The notes below the pieces were generated by a model. It worked only from the letters and a program-made list of their open reading frames with translations, was not told the origin of the DNA and ran no database searches. This document shows, in pieces, positions 30,389 to 40,223 of a DNA stretch of 64,000 nucleotides. The translations under genes were made by a program, and so were the position numbers. Every line of letters begins with the position of its first letter. Position 1 is the stretch's first letter. Source of the stretch: Gautieria morchelliformis (lineage: Eukaryota; Basidiomycota; Agaricomycetes; Gomphales; Gomphaceae); contig WHVA01000046.1 in the NCBI GenBank assembly GCA_015179125.1, positions 248,001-312,000 of the forward strand. Direction: 5' to 3'.

Positions 30389-33300
30389 TTAATATATTCC
30401 GATTTGTTCATTGAGGATCTTCACTCTAGGACTAGGAAGTCCTTTGGTGAGGATATCTGCCAACATTTGTTCGGTTGGCAAATAAACGAGCTTGGCTTGT
30501 TGATTTTTGATTATATCTCGAAGGAAATATAATCTGATGTCGAAATGTTTGGTTCTCGTGTGTTGTTGAGTGCCATACGTGATGGCAATGGCTGATTGAT
30601 TGTCTGAATAAATTTTGATGGGTCTGTTCAGTGGTTGGAATATTTCAGAAATAAAATGGCGCATCCAAAGAGCCTCTTTGCCCGTATGGGTCAGGGCGAC
30701 GAATTCGGCTTCAGTTGATGAGAGGGCTACTATCGACTGTTTCTGGCAACTCCATGAAACAGTGCCTCCATCAATCTGAAATAAGTATGCCGAATACGAA
30801 CGCCTATGACTCTGTGAACCCCAATCCGCATCTGAATACCCCATCAAGCCGTCTCGATTTCTTCCAAGTGTGAGCTTGTAATGCTTCGTGCCTTTCAAAT
30901 ATTTGAAGACACGTTTGACTGCATTCCAGTGTGTGCCACCTGGATTTTCGAGGAATTGCGAAAGCAATGACACCGCAAATGCAATGTCAGGTCGAGTGGC
31001 TACAGCTGCCCACATCAGTGATCCTATAGCTTGCCTGTACGGAAACTTCGACATGGCTTTCTTGCCTCTCTCTGTAGAAGGACATTGGTCTTTAGATAAT
31101 TTTACGGCTGGATCAAGAGGTGTAGCGTAAGTCTTTGCATCTTCGAGATGGAATTTTTTGATGATCTTCTCGATGTATGCAGGTTGTGAAATTGCAATAG
31201 TTTTCTTCTGCCAGTCTCTTTCGATTTTGAGATTCAATAGCCAATGAATCTCGCCTAGGTCTTTCATACTGAAGACCTGAGCAAGATCTCGTTTGACTTC
31301 ATCCAGGACTGACTGATTCTCAGCTGTGATGGTGAGATCATCCACAGCTGTTGCAATGATCACATGCCCCTTTCCGCCACGTCTATAAAATACAGCCCCA
31401 TCTGTGGCTGACGTAGTGAATCCTAATTTGTGGAATTCACCACTTAGACGTTTATACCATTCCCTTCCAGATTGTTTGAGGCCATAGAGTGCTTTCTTCA
31501 AAAGTAGCACTTCGTCTTTGTCTCTAGACTCATATCCATACGGTTGCTTCATGTAAATAGGTTCAGGTAGTGTAGCATTGAGGTATGCATAGTCCACGTC
31601 CATTTGATGGATAGGCCAGTCATTCCTAGCAGCAATGGCGCATATGATCCGTAGGGAGGATAACCGAGCAACAGGTGAGTATGTCTCATCATAGTCGACT
31701 CCAAATTTCTGTGTGAAGCCTTGGGCGACCATTCTCGATTTAGGCATTATTGGTTTCCCTTCTGGATTACGCTTCCAAAGGTAGACCCATTTATTACCGA
31801 CAATATTGGCTCCAGGAGGTGGTTTGGCTCGTTCCCACACTCCCTTGTCGATTAGGGCCTCATACTCTTTGTCCATTGATTTCTTCCATATAGGATTATT
31901 CAGAGCTTCGTCTGCATTGCTAGGTTCAATTTGACTCAAATCCGGCGCCTTGTTATTGTTTTGACCGTCGGTTAGAAACACACTGATGGCACACTCATAG
32001 CTACTGATGCCATCAATCTCGGAGGATAATTCTTGGTCGAATAAAACTTCTTTATGGTCCTCAACGTCCTCGTAAGCTAGCGTAGTCATATGTGCGCCAG
32101 CTTGTCTCTGAGTTTGAGATCTTGTTACGGGACCTGATGGGGCCGGCTGCACTTGTTGTTGACGGATCCTTTCGCTTCTCCTTATCGGTTCAGCTTCTCT
32201 AGGTCTGTCATCAACTCCCTGAATAGGTTGCAGCTTTTCAAGATATTCCTCTGGTGCATTTTCATCAATTTCTTCGATCTTTGCCTCTTCGCTGACTAAG
32301 CGACCGGGCATAGGCACTGATGCCGGAATGGCCTTCTTCTCCTCTCTAGACGTAGGTAGCTTGGATTCCTCAATAGAAATGATTGGGACCTTTCCCTTCT
32401 TCATTTCTGAATCAAACACAACATTCCGCTCGACAGAAACTTTGTGCGAGTCAGGCCAATAAATATAATGACCATGGCTCTGCGCAGAAATTCCTATCCA
32501 CCGAGCTCTCTTGGCACGAGCTTCCAATTTATCTCCCTGAGTGACCTTAACATAGACTTCAATTCCCCACGCGTGAATGGCTTTGAGATTCGGTTTCTCA
32601 TGGTGGATCATCTCGTAGGGCGTTTTATCCGGTAGAGCTCTTGTGTGCGTCCTGTTCCTAAGATAATTGGCATGCTGTATTGCATAGCCCCATAATATCT
32701 TAGGAAGGCCTGATTCTAACAGCATGGCACGAGTTCTCTCAGTGAGAGTTCGGTTCAGACGTTCGGCAACACCATTAGACTCTGGTGTGTCGTGTACCGT
32801 CAACTGATGCTTCGTGCCTTGTTTGGCTAGATGCTGTTCGAATTCAGAGCTCGTATACTCGCCCCCTCGATCAGAAACAAGTGCCTTGATGTGCACATTT
32901 CTCTGTCGAAGCATTAAAGCCTCATAGAGCTTGTACTTTGAGAATGCTTCTGATTTGTTCGCCATGAGATAGATCACCGATTCTCTTGAGTAATCATCGA
33001 TAAAGGAGACATAATATGACTTCTTATCGATTGTGAGGTGCCTTGCAGGTCCCCAGACATCAGAATAAATTCTGTCACCGAATTTTGATGTTCGGTCTCT
33101 GGGTTCTCGAGGAAGAGGTTTGCGTGCAATCTTGGCCTGAATACACGCATCGCAGACAATTCTATCGCCTGTGGAGCTCAGTTCAATGCCCAATATCATG
33201 CCATGATTTAATAGATGTTGTAGGGACTTCTGTGAGATGTGCCCCATTTTTTGATGAATTTCCATGGCAGACAAACACATATGGGCTTGAGCACTTGGTG

Positions 33301-33825
33301 ACTGGAGGTCTAGTCGATATAAACCATTGACCTTCGGTGCTTGCATCAATACCTTTCCAGTAGCGTTAGATATTGTGCATTTCTGGCCACCGAGTCGAAT
33401 GTCGTAGCCAGCATCATCGCACCGACCGATCGAGACGAGGGTAGCAGCAATTTTGGGAGCATAATATGTATCTTGCAACGTGACTTCTACTGTTTTATCT
33501 CCAACCTTGTTGGATAATACAAGCAGTCCTGAACCGAAGGCATCAAAAGTGCCTTTGTTGGCTGCTCGGATAGTCCTCGGCTGTGAGAATTGACAGTAGT
33601 TCCTCAATAAATTTTTGTGAGGAGTCATATGCGATGTCGTTCCGGTGTCGAGTATAACTATAACTCCTGAGGATGTGCTCAGATTGAAATTAGAGCACTC
33701 GTCAAAATTGGTGAAGGCAAGATGCCCATCACCACTTTCCTCAGAAGAGGACTCTTCTTCGGCAACATTCGCTTTTGCTTTACCCTTCTTCTTCTTCTTG
33801 GCTTTGGCTTTTTTCTTCTGACGTG
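30389..33825 (-). CDS. Copia Pol part: protease, integrase, RT, RNase H
   Basis: One uninterrupted frame from the solo-LTR junction to TAA at 30389-30391. Domains in order: Lys-rich linker; protease VILDTGTTSHM; GAG-pre-integrase HQKMGHISQKSLQHLL with CDACIQAK (HHCC zinc site); integrase core YSDVWGP, SDRGGEY and NGVAERLNRTL. Then come RT (VAQGFTQKFGVDYDETYSPVAR, catalytic TAVDDLTI in place of the usual YVDD) and RNase H (YSDADWGS, LSSTEAEFVAL, SDNQSAI, RTKHFDIRLYFLRD). Integrase before RT defines copia order. The residues needed for protease and integrase are visible; the Y-to-A change ahead of VDD may or may not matter. Upstream it joins gag directly. Confidence 0.93.
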
Positions 33826-34322
33826 TGTTGGGTGCATTGATGCTCCTGCACCAAAATCAAGCATAATATATCCAATTTGTTGTGTGCTTTCTCAATTTCT
33901 TCTCATGTTGTTCTTGTATCATGCATCCATTTCTCTGGTGATTTTCGAAATTTTCCACTCACTCCCTGTCTTTCTATTTCATTTTGTTATTCCTACTTTC
34001 ACAAGCGGCTGCACCCAGCGGAGTCTGAAATGACTTCGACGCGCGAGCTCTTGGGCGCTAAAGGGCCGGATAGTAGTACATGCGCAGTGAAACAATTTCC
34101 CCCTCTCTCAGTGACAACTAAATTCACTGAGAGAGGCAAGTAAATTAGTCTAGCATTCTTTCGATTTATTGACCTAGAAATCCTCTGTAGTGAATTAATT
34201 TCTAGGTAGTGTATAATATATTTATAGTGACAACTAAATTCACTGAGAGAGTGAATTAATTTCTAGTCTATTCTTTTGAGCAAGAAGTCCATTCCTACTG
34301 CCTATAATTCCTGTCCTCAACA
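33826..34322 (+). mobile_element. Solo LTR of the same copia family, inverted, with ACGTG target duplication
   Basis: Exactly 497 bp, TGTTGGGTGCAT to GTCCTCAACA in + orientation, so opposite to the host element. Flanked by ACGTG at 33821-33825 and 34323-34327. It differs from the two terminal LTRs at several positions (for example in the CACTCCCTGTCTTTCTATTT region), so it came from another copy. Subtracting it with one ACGTG fuses gag to pol in frame (GPRQKKKAK). It must have inserted as a full element and then lost its interior by LTR-LTR recombination, or inserted as an LTR-only form. Confidence 0.95.
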
Positions 34323-35135
34323 ACGTGGTCCTTGACCTTCTTTACCACCTCCTTTAGCCCAGCAATTTTCGATGGAATGTCCAGGCTTTTTGCAGTTGGT
34401 GCATACATGCGCCTTCTGCGCCTTCTGGTCCTTTTTAGTAGATGAACCAATAAACACCTGCTCTTCTTGCGGGAGTGTTTTCTTCCTGTCATACTGAGCC
34501 TTTAGTACCCTAATAATATTATCAGGGACCAATGGCATCCCGCATTCTTCAAGCGAAGTAGTAAGGGCGTTCATGACTGCCTCATAGGATGGTGGAAGTG
34601 ATGCAAGGATGATGTCCATAAATTCTTCTTCGGAAACTCTGGCTCCCATCTCATTAAGACGAGCATATAGGTCTTGGGCCTTGTCCAAATGATCTCTCAA
34701 ATCTCCATCCTCAGGACATCTCATACTGCGGAGTTGTCGCTGCAGGCTGGTGAGGACCATCTTGGGCTTTTTGGTCATCTCATTGACCAATGCATCCCAA
34801 GTCTCTTTTGCTGTCTTCTGCTTCTGTAGCATCAGGGCTAATGACTCTGACACTGAGACGATGATTTGGGTCTTGGCTTGTCCTTCTCTAGCAAGGTATC
34901 TCTCCAGCTTCTCCTCAGCCTTATCCATCTGAGTTTCCTCAGCTTCTGTAAGAATATGGCCTGGGGGCATAACTGGAGGATCAGGAGGTCGAGTGACTCT
35001 CCCTTCTACATGCTTGAGTAGATTTTTGGACTCGAAATAGCTGATGAGAGTGGCTCGCCACAGTGGCCAATTACTACCATCAGTAGCAAGCTTCTCAACA
35101 CCCAATAGCTTCTCAGAAGTGTCTCCGGGGCCCAT
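34323..35135 (-). CDS. Copia Gag, N-terminal part of the gag-pol ORF
   Basis: ATG at 35133-35135. Gag motifs: TDGSNWPLWRATLISYFESKN (UBN2-type start), AKETWDALVNEMTKKP, DLRDHLDKAQDLYARLNEMG, IILASLPPSYEAVMNAL. A zinc knuckle CTNCKKPGHSIENCW follows, then Lys/Gly-rich sequence. The frame runs into the solo LTR and meets a stop a few codons later. Without the solo LTR, gag and pol form a single ORF of 4245 nt (1415 codons including stop), which means no frameshift signal is used by this family. The start codon lies inside the primer binding site. Confidence 0.92.
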
Positions 35136-35140
35136 AACCC
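35123..35140 (-). promoter_or_regulatory. Primer binding site for a half-tRNA (initiator Met anticodon arm)
   Basis: Directly after the 5' LTR (minus strand) comes GGGTTATGGGCCC. Its complement, GGGCCCATAACCC, is the anticodon arm of eukaryotic initiator tRNA-Met with its hallmark three G:C pairs. Drosophila copia is known to prime from a fragment of tRNAi-Met cut in the anticodon arm, so the same mechanism is likely here. The ATG of the site is the complement of the CAU anticodon and is also the gag start. The site extends past 35133 into gag; coordinates are approximate. Confidence 0.8.
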
Positions 35141-35637
35141 TGTTGAGGACAGGAATTATAGGCAGTAGGAATGGACTTCTTGCTCAAAAGAATAGACTAG
35201 AAATTAATTCACTCTCTCAGTGAATTTAGTTGTCACTATAAATATATTATACACTACCTAGAAATTAATTCACTACAGAGGATTTCTAGGTCAATAAATC
35301 GAAAGAATGCTAGACTAATTTACTTGCCTCTCTCAGTGAATTTAGTTGTCACTGAGAGAGGGGGAAACTGTTTCACTGCGCATGTACTACTACCCGGCCC
35401 TTTAGCGCCCAAGAGCTCGCGCGTCGAAGTCATTTCAGACTCCGCTGGATGCAGCCGCTTGTGAAAGTAGGAATAACAAGATGAAATGGAGAGATAGGGA
35501 GTGAGTGGAAAATTTCGAAAATAACCAGAGAAATGGATGCATGATACAAGAACAACATGAGAAGAAATTGAGAAAGCACACAACAAATTGGATATATTAT
35601 GCTTGATTTTGGTGCAGGAGCATCAATGCACCCAACA
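35141..35637 (-). repeat. 5' LTR of nested copia element
   Basis: 497 bp, TGTTGAGGACAG to CACCCAACA in + orientation. It should contain the promoter for the minus-strand transcript; an AT-rich block near 35236-35256 (TATAAATATATTATACAC) is a possible TATA region. Repeated words TCTCTCAGTGAATTTAGTTG occur twice within the LTR (about 35213 and 35328). Confidence 0.93.
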
Positions 35638-36736
35638 GCACAAACCTAAGACTGCAATCCTTTTTCTTCACAAAGAAGACTGGAGATGCCATAGGTGACT
35701 TGGAAGGACGGATACGATGGCTCTTCAGGTTCTCCTCAAGGAAGTTATCCAGTTCCCTTTGCTCAACCGGTGACATTGGGTAAACCTTTGTGCTGAAGGG
35801 TTGTGCACCTGGAGTGAGCTCAATTGCATGGTCCCAGGGCTTTCGAGGAGGCAGTTGGTCAAATGACTCCTTAGAAAACACATCCTTGAACTCCTGGTAT
35901 GGTTTGGGGACAAGGTCCTCGAAGGATCTGACTGGTGCACACTTGCTGGCCCGTTCAGCAAGCTGTTGGGAGACAGTCCAGCCTGCACCAATCATTTCAG
36001 GACTCTCATTCACAAAGATGACAAAGGTCCTGTCTCCTTCCTCAAGTAGGGAGCAGGTGTGCTGTATGGGAACCTCCTCTTGATCTACACTCTCTTCTGG
36101 AACAGTTTCGACTGAGGGCCCTCTGACAACAGGTCTGCCCCCACATGACTTGGGACAGCGTGTCATCTTCACATCTCCTGTATGCCAGTCAACTTCTGGG
36201 TTGTGTTCAACAAGCCATGTGTGACCAAGAATGATGGCAAGTCGTCCAAGGCTCGTGACGGAGAATGTGGCAGGTTCCGTATGATCCCCAAAGGTGCAAA
36301 TGAGGTTGACTTCTTCCTTGATTGAGCCAGCCTCATTTGGGGTACCATCAATATTGTAGACGGGGATGGCACGGGGTAGGGGACGGGTCCGAAGTCTGTG
36401 TTCCCTTACAAACTCCACATCGATGAACATCCCTGTAGCACCACTGTCAAGGAGGGAGTCAATTGCAAGTGGATTCCCTGTGTCAACGGAGTGGACCTTG
36501 AGAGGTACTTTGGTGCATCGGCGGAGGTCAGCAGTACGGACATATAGAGGGACTGGAAGGTTTGCATTACCAACTGGAGCGATGGGTTGGGTTTTTGGCA
36601 TGGCTGGTTTGGTTTCAGTTCGATCAGGGATAGGAGAAGGATGCATCATATCGCCTGTGATCCCTATTGTACATGTTTTGAGAACTGAAAACCGATTCGT
36701 TGAGCAGGGCATGTCTTTCACCGCTGACTGGCCTAA
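35638..36736 (-). CDS. Gypsy 2 pol, 5' part: protease and start of RT
   Basis: Entered by -1 frameshift from gag; no ATG is needed. Protease active site IDSLLDSGATGMFID, the flap region and ILGHTWLVEHNPEVDW lie at about 36480-36160. The start of RT follows (KPWDHAIELTPGAQPFSTKVYPMSPVEQRELD and SPMASPVFFVKKKDCSLRF). In the last motif a Cys replaces the usual Gly of KKDGSLR. The frame then hits the nested copia element at 35637. This part has no internal stop. Confidence 0.88.
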
Positions 36737-36742
36737 AAACCC
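36733..36742 (-). promoter_or_regulatory. -1 ribosomal frameshift site, GGGTTTT followed by TAG
   Basis: Gag ends AAG GGT TTT TAG. The heptamer G-GGT-TTT fits the canonical X-XXY-YYZ slippery pattern in the gag frame, and the stop codon follows at once. Pol lies in the -1 frame and is open from this point (LGQSAVKDM). This is what programmed -1 frameshifting for Gag-Pol would require. I did not fold the downstream RNA. Confidence 0.7.
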
Positions 36743-37839
36743 TTTCCTTCATCTTGGACAGGGGCTTCCACCTTCTGTTTGCGTTCCTCCATCGCCGCTG
36801 CCACAGATTTAAAGACAATTGCTGCAATGTCTGCCTCCGTGAGGTTTGCCCGGATTCGTGGCTTGCGAGGTTCAGGACAGTCTGGTGAAATGTGACCAGG
36901 TCTCTTACAGTTGTAGCAGGTCCGTGTTTCGGTGCAGCGGCGGGATGAGTCAATGTCCATAGGTGTCGCATTACTGGGTGGTGCTGTGACAACAGGAGCT
37001 GTAGCAGGAGTGTGGAGTGGTCGGGCAGGAGGAGGGCAATTAGGGAAATGAGGTGTCTGTGCCTTCCTGACCTCTAACAGACAGCAATGATTGCGGTCAA
37101 TCTGACAGGCTGCTTCCTTCCAGGCTCTGAGGTTGGATGGAAGAAAGGGCTGGGCGTGGATCTTGTCAAGGATACCTGCTAGAAGGCCACGAGCATAGGC
37201 ATCCTCGAGTGCCTCATCATTAAAGCCTGTCCTGCCTGCCAGGATCTCAAATTGAGCCGTGTATTCATCTGCCAACATTCCTGACGCCATCCTAAGGTCA
37301 TGCAGTTTAGTGCGAGCCGTTCTGGCACGATCTGGGTCACCAAAGGCCTCCTCCACACGTTTAATGAACCCCTCCAGAGTGGATATAGAGGAGGTGCCAT
37401 CAATGACAGCCTGTGTCTCGTTGTGTGCCCATATCTCCGCAGAGCCTCCCGTCATGAAGGAAAGAGCATATAGGATCTTTGTGCGCTCATCTGGGAAGGA
37501 TGCTGGCTGGACAGCGATGGACAACTTGATAGACCTGATAAACCCTTCAGTCTCTGCACGGTCTCCATTGAACTTCTCCGGTTCTGCTGCTTTGATAGAG
37601 CGAGTAGATGGAGGGACACTGTGAGGTACTGAGGGCGCAAGGGCTTGAGCAGCAGCAACAGCAGCGTTAGTGGCAGCATGGGCTAAGTGGTCGTGAACCT
37701 TAACAATCTGATTGTGCAGCTCCTGATTCTGCAGTTGAAGTTGCTGCAGCTGCTGTGCTTGGCTGGAAAGGAGGCCTCGAAGAAATGGCCCATGTTCACC
37801 CAAGGAGTCCCAGTATGCGTCTGGGGGCTGGTTTGCCAT
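36733..37839 (-). CDS. Gypsy 2 Gag with CCHC zinc knuckle
   Basis: The ATG at 37837-37839 was chosen; the open frame extends further into the LTR but without an ATG. The product has 368 residues. A Gln-rich coiled-coil-like segment (LSSQAQQLQQLQLQNQELHN) is followed by the capsid domain (AAEPEKFNGDR, FIRSIKLSIAV, FIKRVEEAFGDPDRA, EYTAQFEILAGRTGF). A zinc knuckle CYNCKRPGHISPDC lies near residue 310. No internal stop, so Gag could still be made if the LTR is transcribed. Confidence 0.88.
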   Translation of the reverse strand: MANQPPDAYWDSLGEHGPFLRGLLSSQAQQLQQLQLQNQELHNQIVKVHDHLAHAATNAAVAAAQALAPSVPHSVPPSTRSIKAAEPEKFNGDRAETEGFIRSIKLSIAVQPASFPDERTKILYALSFMTGGSAEIWAHNETQAVIDGTSSISTLEGFIKRVEEAFGDPDRARTARTKLHDLRMASGMLADEYTAQFEILAGRTGFNDEALEDAYARGLLAGILDKIHAQPFLPSNLRAWKEAACQIDRNHCCLLEVRKAQTPHFPNCPPPARPLHTPATAPVVTAPPSNATPMDIDSSRRCTETRTCYNCKRPGHISPDCPEPRKPRIRANLTEADIAAIVFKSVAAAMEERKQKVEAPVQDEGKGF

Positions 37840-37899
37840 AGGCTGAGATGAAGGCTGATTAAGAAAAGTGTGTGGGGTCGTCCTATGAGCTTGATCTTC

Positions 37900-38208
37900 T
37901 GTGAGGGCAACACTAATGAGGAAGCCACAACCAAAGATACTCAAGGAGATAAGAGCCGATACTAGGACAATGACCAGCTGTGTAGTGGGTATCCTCAGAG
38001 ATCAAGCTGAGGAAACGCCACCACACGGGCTACAGTCTTATAGCGCTGGCAAGGCTTACATAATAGGGGAGACGGAAACTTGTAGAAGGTTACGGAAAGT
38101 GATGGAATGTGACGGAAGGTGACGGAAGGTTATGGAAACTGATGGAAGGTGACGGAAACTGATGGAAGGAAATAGAAACTTGTGGAAGGAAACGCGTGAA
38201 CCCTGACA
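37900..38208 (-). repeat. 5' LTR of gypsy 2
   Basis: 309 bp, TGTGAGGGCAAC to AACCCTGACA in + orientation. Matches 26016-26343 except for scattered substitutions, the absence of the 59-bp duplication, and extra copies of a GACGGAAGGT-like unit near 38100-38170. The sequence just inside (37899 leftward, GAAGATCAAGCTCATAGG on the minus strand) should be the primer site, but does not begin with the TGG expected for a tRNA 3' end; self-priming as in Tf1-type elements is possible. Confidence 0.85.
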
Positions 38209-39211
38209 GCAGGCCAAGTGTGCTGTAATAAGCTGTGACATGCCACATGCTGAACACTTTCTAACCTGCGACCAAGGTTCACATCGTTCTCTAGAGCAAG
38301 TCTACAAACAGAAGCAGAAGGCCTTTTTCCACCTTCGGAATAGGATTGCGAAGGGGCCGTCATTGCACAGCGTGACTACGGACTCTGTGGGACTTGACAT
38401 CCGAGGAGAAGAGGGATTCCAAGAGGTGGAGGGTGAAGAGACACAGGGGCCCTTTGTAGGAGGGCCGGCATGTGAATCCAAGCCACTGCAAGGGAATCGG
38501 AGGATCCACGCTCAGTTTGGTCGCAGGCGGACTCACAATGAGCAGCTACTGATTAGACCCTGTGGAGTGATAATCTCACGGGGTACTTTTTTTGGGTCTG
38601 AAGCGATATCTGCAGTGCAGGTACGTACATTTTATTCTGCAGATGCAGTGAACTCCTACTGACCTTTGGCTGAGTAGGAGTTCGTGCTAGCCACGTTCCC
38701 AACTCGAGAATCAATGCCAGAGGTTTACTTCTACGATTCTAACTGCAATCTATTAAAACATATCCGTCACACGCAGTGCCTCCACTTTGATGACACTGCG
38801 GTGGTCATCGATGTGTTTCACTTCAAGTTGAAGCACAAAGAATCCGATGGTTTTTGTCAAGAGAACTGCAATCCCGCATTATACCCGGAATTGTACGAGG
38901 ATGGCGAGTGGATCTTCAACTCATCAATTGCTGAACAGACGAATGTGTGGTTTGGGGGTTTCCTGGCTATAGTGCGTGAGATGACCGCAGTCTGCTTCAA
39001 TTTTTACCTCGATGAGATGATTAAGAGACGAAACCGGCACGTTGTGGTGGAGCTGGAGCGCAAGCGACATCAGCCATGGGGGGTGCCTTGGGCGGCATTG
39101 TTCCCAGTGGATGGAGAAGGAAAAGAGCATGGAAAGGGGCGGGTGGGTGCAGGGGAGCCTGCCATGGGTCAGACAGAGGGGAGAGGTTGGTATGGCATGG
39201 TCGTACCTTGA
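38209..39211 (+). pseudogene. 3' part of a CxC6-type, KDZ-transposase-associated gene
   Basis: From the LTR junction the + strand reads AKCAVISCDMPHAEHFLTCD with H-R-S-L-E following, the cysteine cluster of the CxC6 family found with KDZ transposases in basidiomycetes. Then comes KQKQKAFFHLRNRI. After a gap that probably holds an intron or frame change (about 38650-38690), the downstream frame reads VYFYDSNCNLLKHIRH, VVIDVFHFKLKHKESDGFCQENCNP, WIFNSSIAEQTNVWFGGFLAIVREM and NFYLDEMIKRRN, also family-typical. The N-terminal part is lost at 38208, where the gypsy element begins. The role of the family is not established. Confidence 0.7.
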
Positions 39212-40223
39212 GCTGATCCAACTAGCACTGCAGTGGAGCGCGGCGGGTGAGCAGGAGAATACCAGTAGATGTATGATGAGGAATACTACGCATGTTGAGT
39301 GGGAGGAACGACTGCGATGAGTTGAAAAGCGTGAACGCAGGAAGGTTGTTTTGCATCACCAGACCAAACCCGGTTAGCGAGATGGGCTTGCCGAGGCTTG
39401 AAAAAAGAAATATCAAGACGAGTGTTGGCACCCACGACAAGACAACTCACGTCAGAGCTGACTGCGCAGTGCAGTCCATACACGTTCGCCAGCGAATTTG
39501 CCCTCCCCGCAGAGTCACCGCACCTGTGCCCGAAGCCACGGGTGTACAGGCTGATGGGTGAGGCATTCACAGAGACCGTGGGCACCACCGACAGCTTCGA
39601 GGTGTTGACAATTTAAGGATGATCATTGTCTTGAGCCTTCTCCTGTAGATTTCTATCTTCGACCAGAAGAGGACTTAGGCATCACTGGTGAGTTCTCATA
39701 CTTCATCTTTCTTACCTTAGCCTTCGAGTTATTTTCTGTGCTGTCAGTGAAGGGCTCCGAAGGAGTGCCTTTGCCGGCGAAAGGATTGTCGCCACTTAGA
39801 CAACCTTTCCGTGACACCTTGCACGTTACATCGTCAAGTGCCATGGGCTATTTCGCTATGACTGTAGATCAGGGCGAATTCCTTTCGAGTAACCCTCTTA
39901 CTGCTTAACCCTTACCTCTTCGGTACTGTTCGCTGGGCGATTCGCTAGATCGCACATGCTATTCGGGCATTCACCACTAACCTGCGATATTAACGCCTAT
40001 AATCCAATCTTGACAAGGTACCTGCAGATTTAACCCCGACTTTCTGTTTCAATACCGGTATTTACAGCTATGCGCAGCCCTAATTCGAGCCGATTTCCAC
40101 TAGGTATCATCGATCATCCCTTGCTTGGTGACTGGAAAATCATGGGAAAGCTGCAGGCGCCAGGCACTACTGTAGTTCCTTGACTTATTCATATTCGAAT
40201 CACATTTTTGCTTTGTTTAACTA
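39212..40223. other. Intergenic; copy of a diverged repeat at 40068-40112
   Basis: Frames of up to 100 codons without domains. The word CGCAGCCCTAATTCGAGCCG and its continuation GATTTCCACT at about 40072-40106 matches 19612-19660 in inverse orientation. Nothing else supportable. Confidence 0.45.

Larger units (their letters stand above)
29879..35637 (-). mobile_element. Ty1/copia retrotransposon nested in gypsy 2, near-intact
   Basis: A 5759-bp element starting TG and ending CA, with 497-bp LTRs that I find to differ at a single base (position 4). A 5-bp target duplication GCACA lies at 29874-29878 and 35638-35642. It inserted into the gypsy RT: removing it plus one GCACA restores RFVQDYRKL in frame. 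The internal region holds one gag-pol ORF broken only by an inverted solo LTR. The near-identity of the LTRs implies recent insertion. Confidence 0.95.
26016..38208 (-). mobile_element. Ty3/gypsy chromovirus on minus strand, containing a nested copia element
   Basis: Element 2 of the gypsy type. In its own direction (right to left) it runs 5' LTR, gag, -1 frameshift site, pol (protease, RT, RNase H, integrase, chromodomain), extra ORF, polypurine tract, 3' LTR. Subtracting the nested insertion and one target duplication leaves about 6.4 kb. The LTRs (309 and 328 bp) differ by substitutions, a 59-bp duplication and repeat-number changes, so the insertion is older than the nested copia. The outer flanks GCACA (26011-26015) and GCAGG (38209-38213) do not form a clean duplication. 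Confidence 0.92.
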
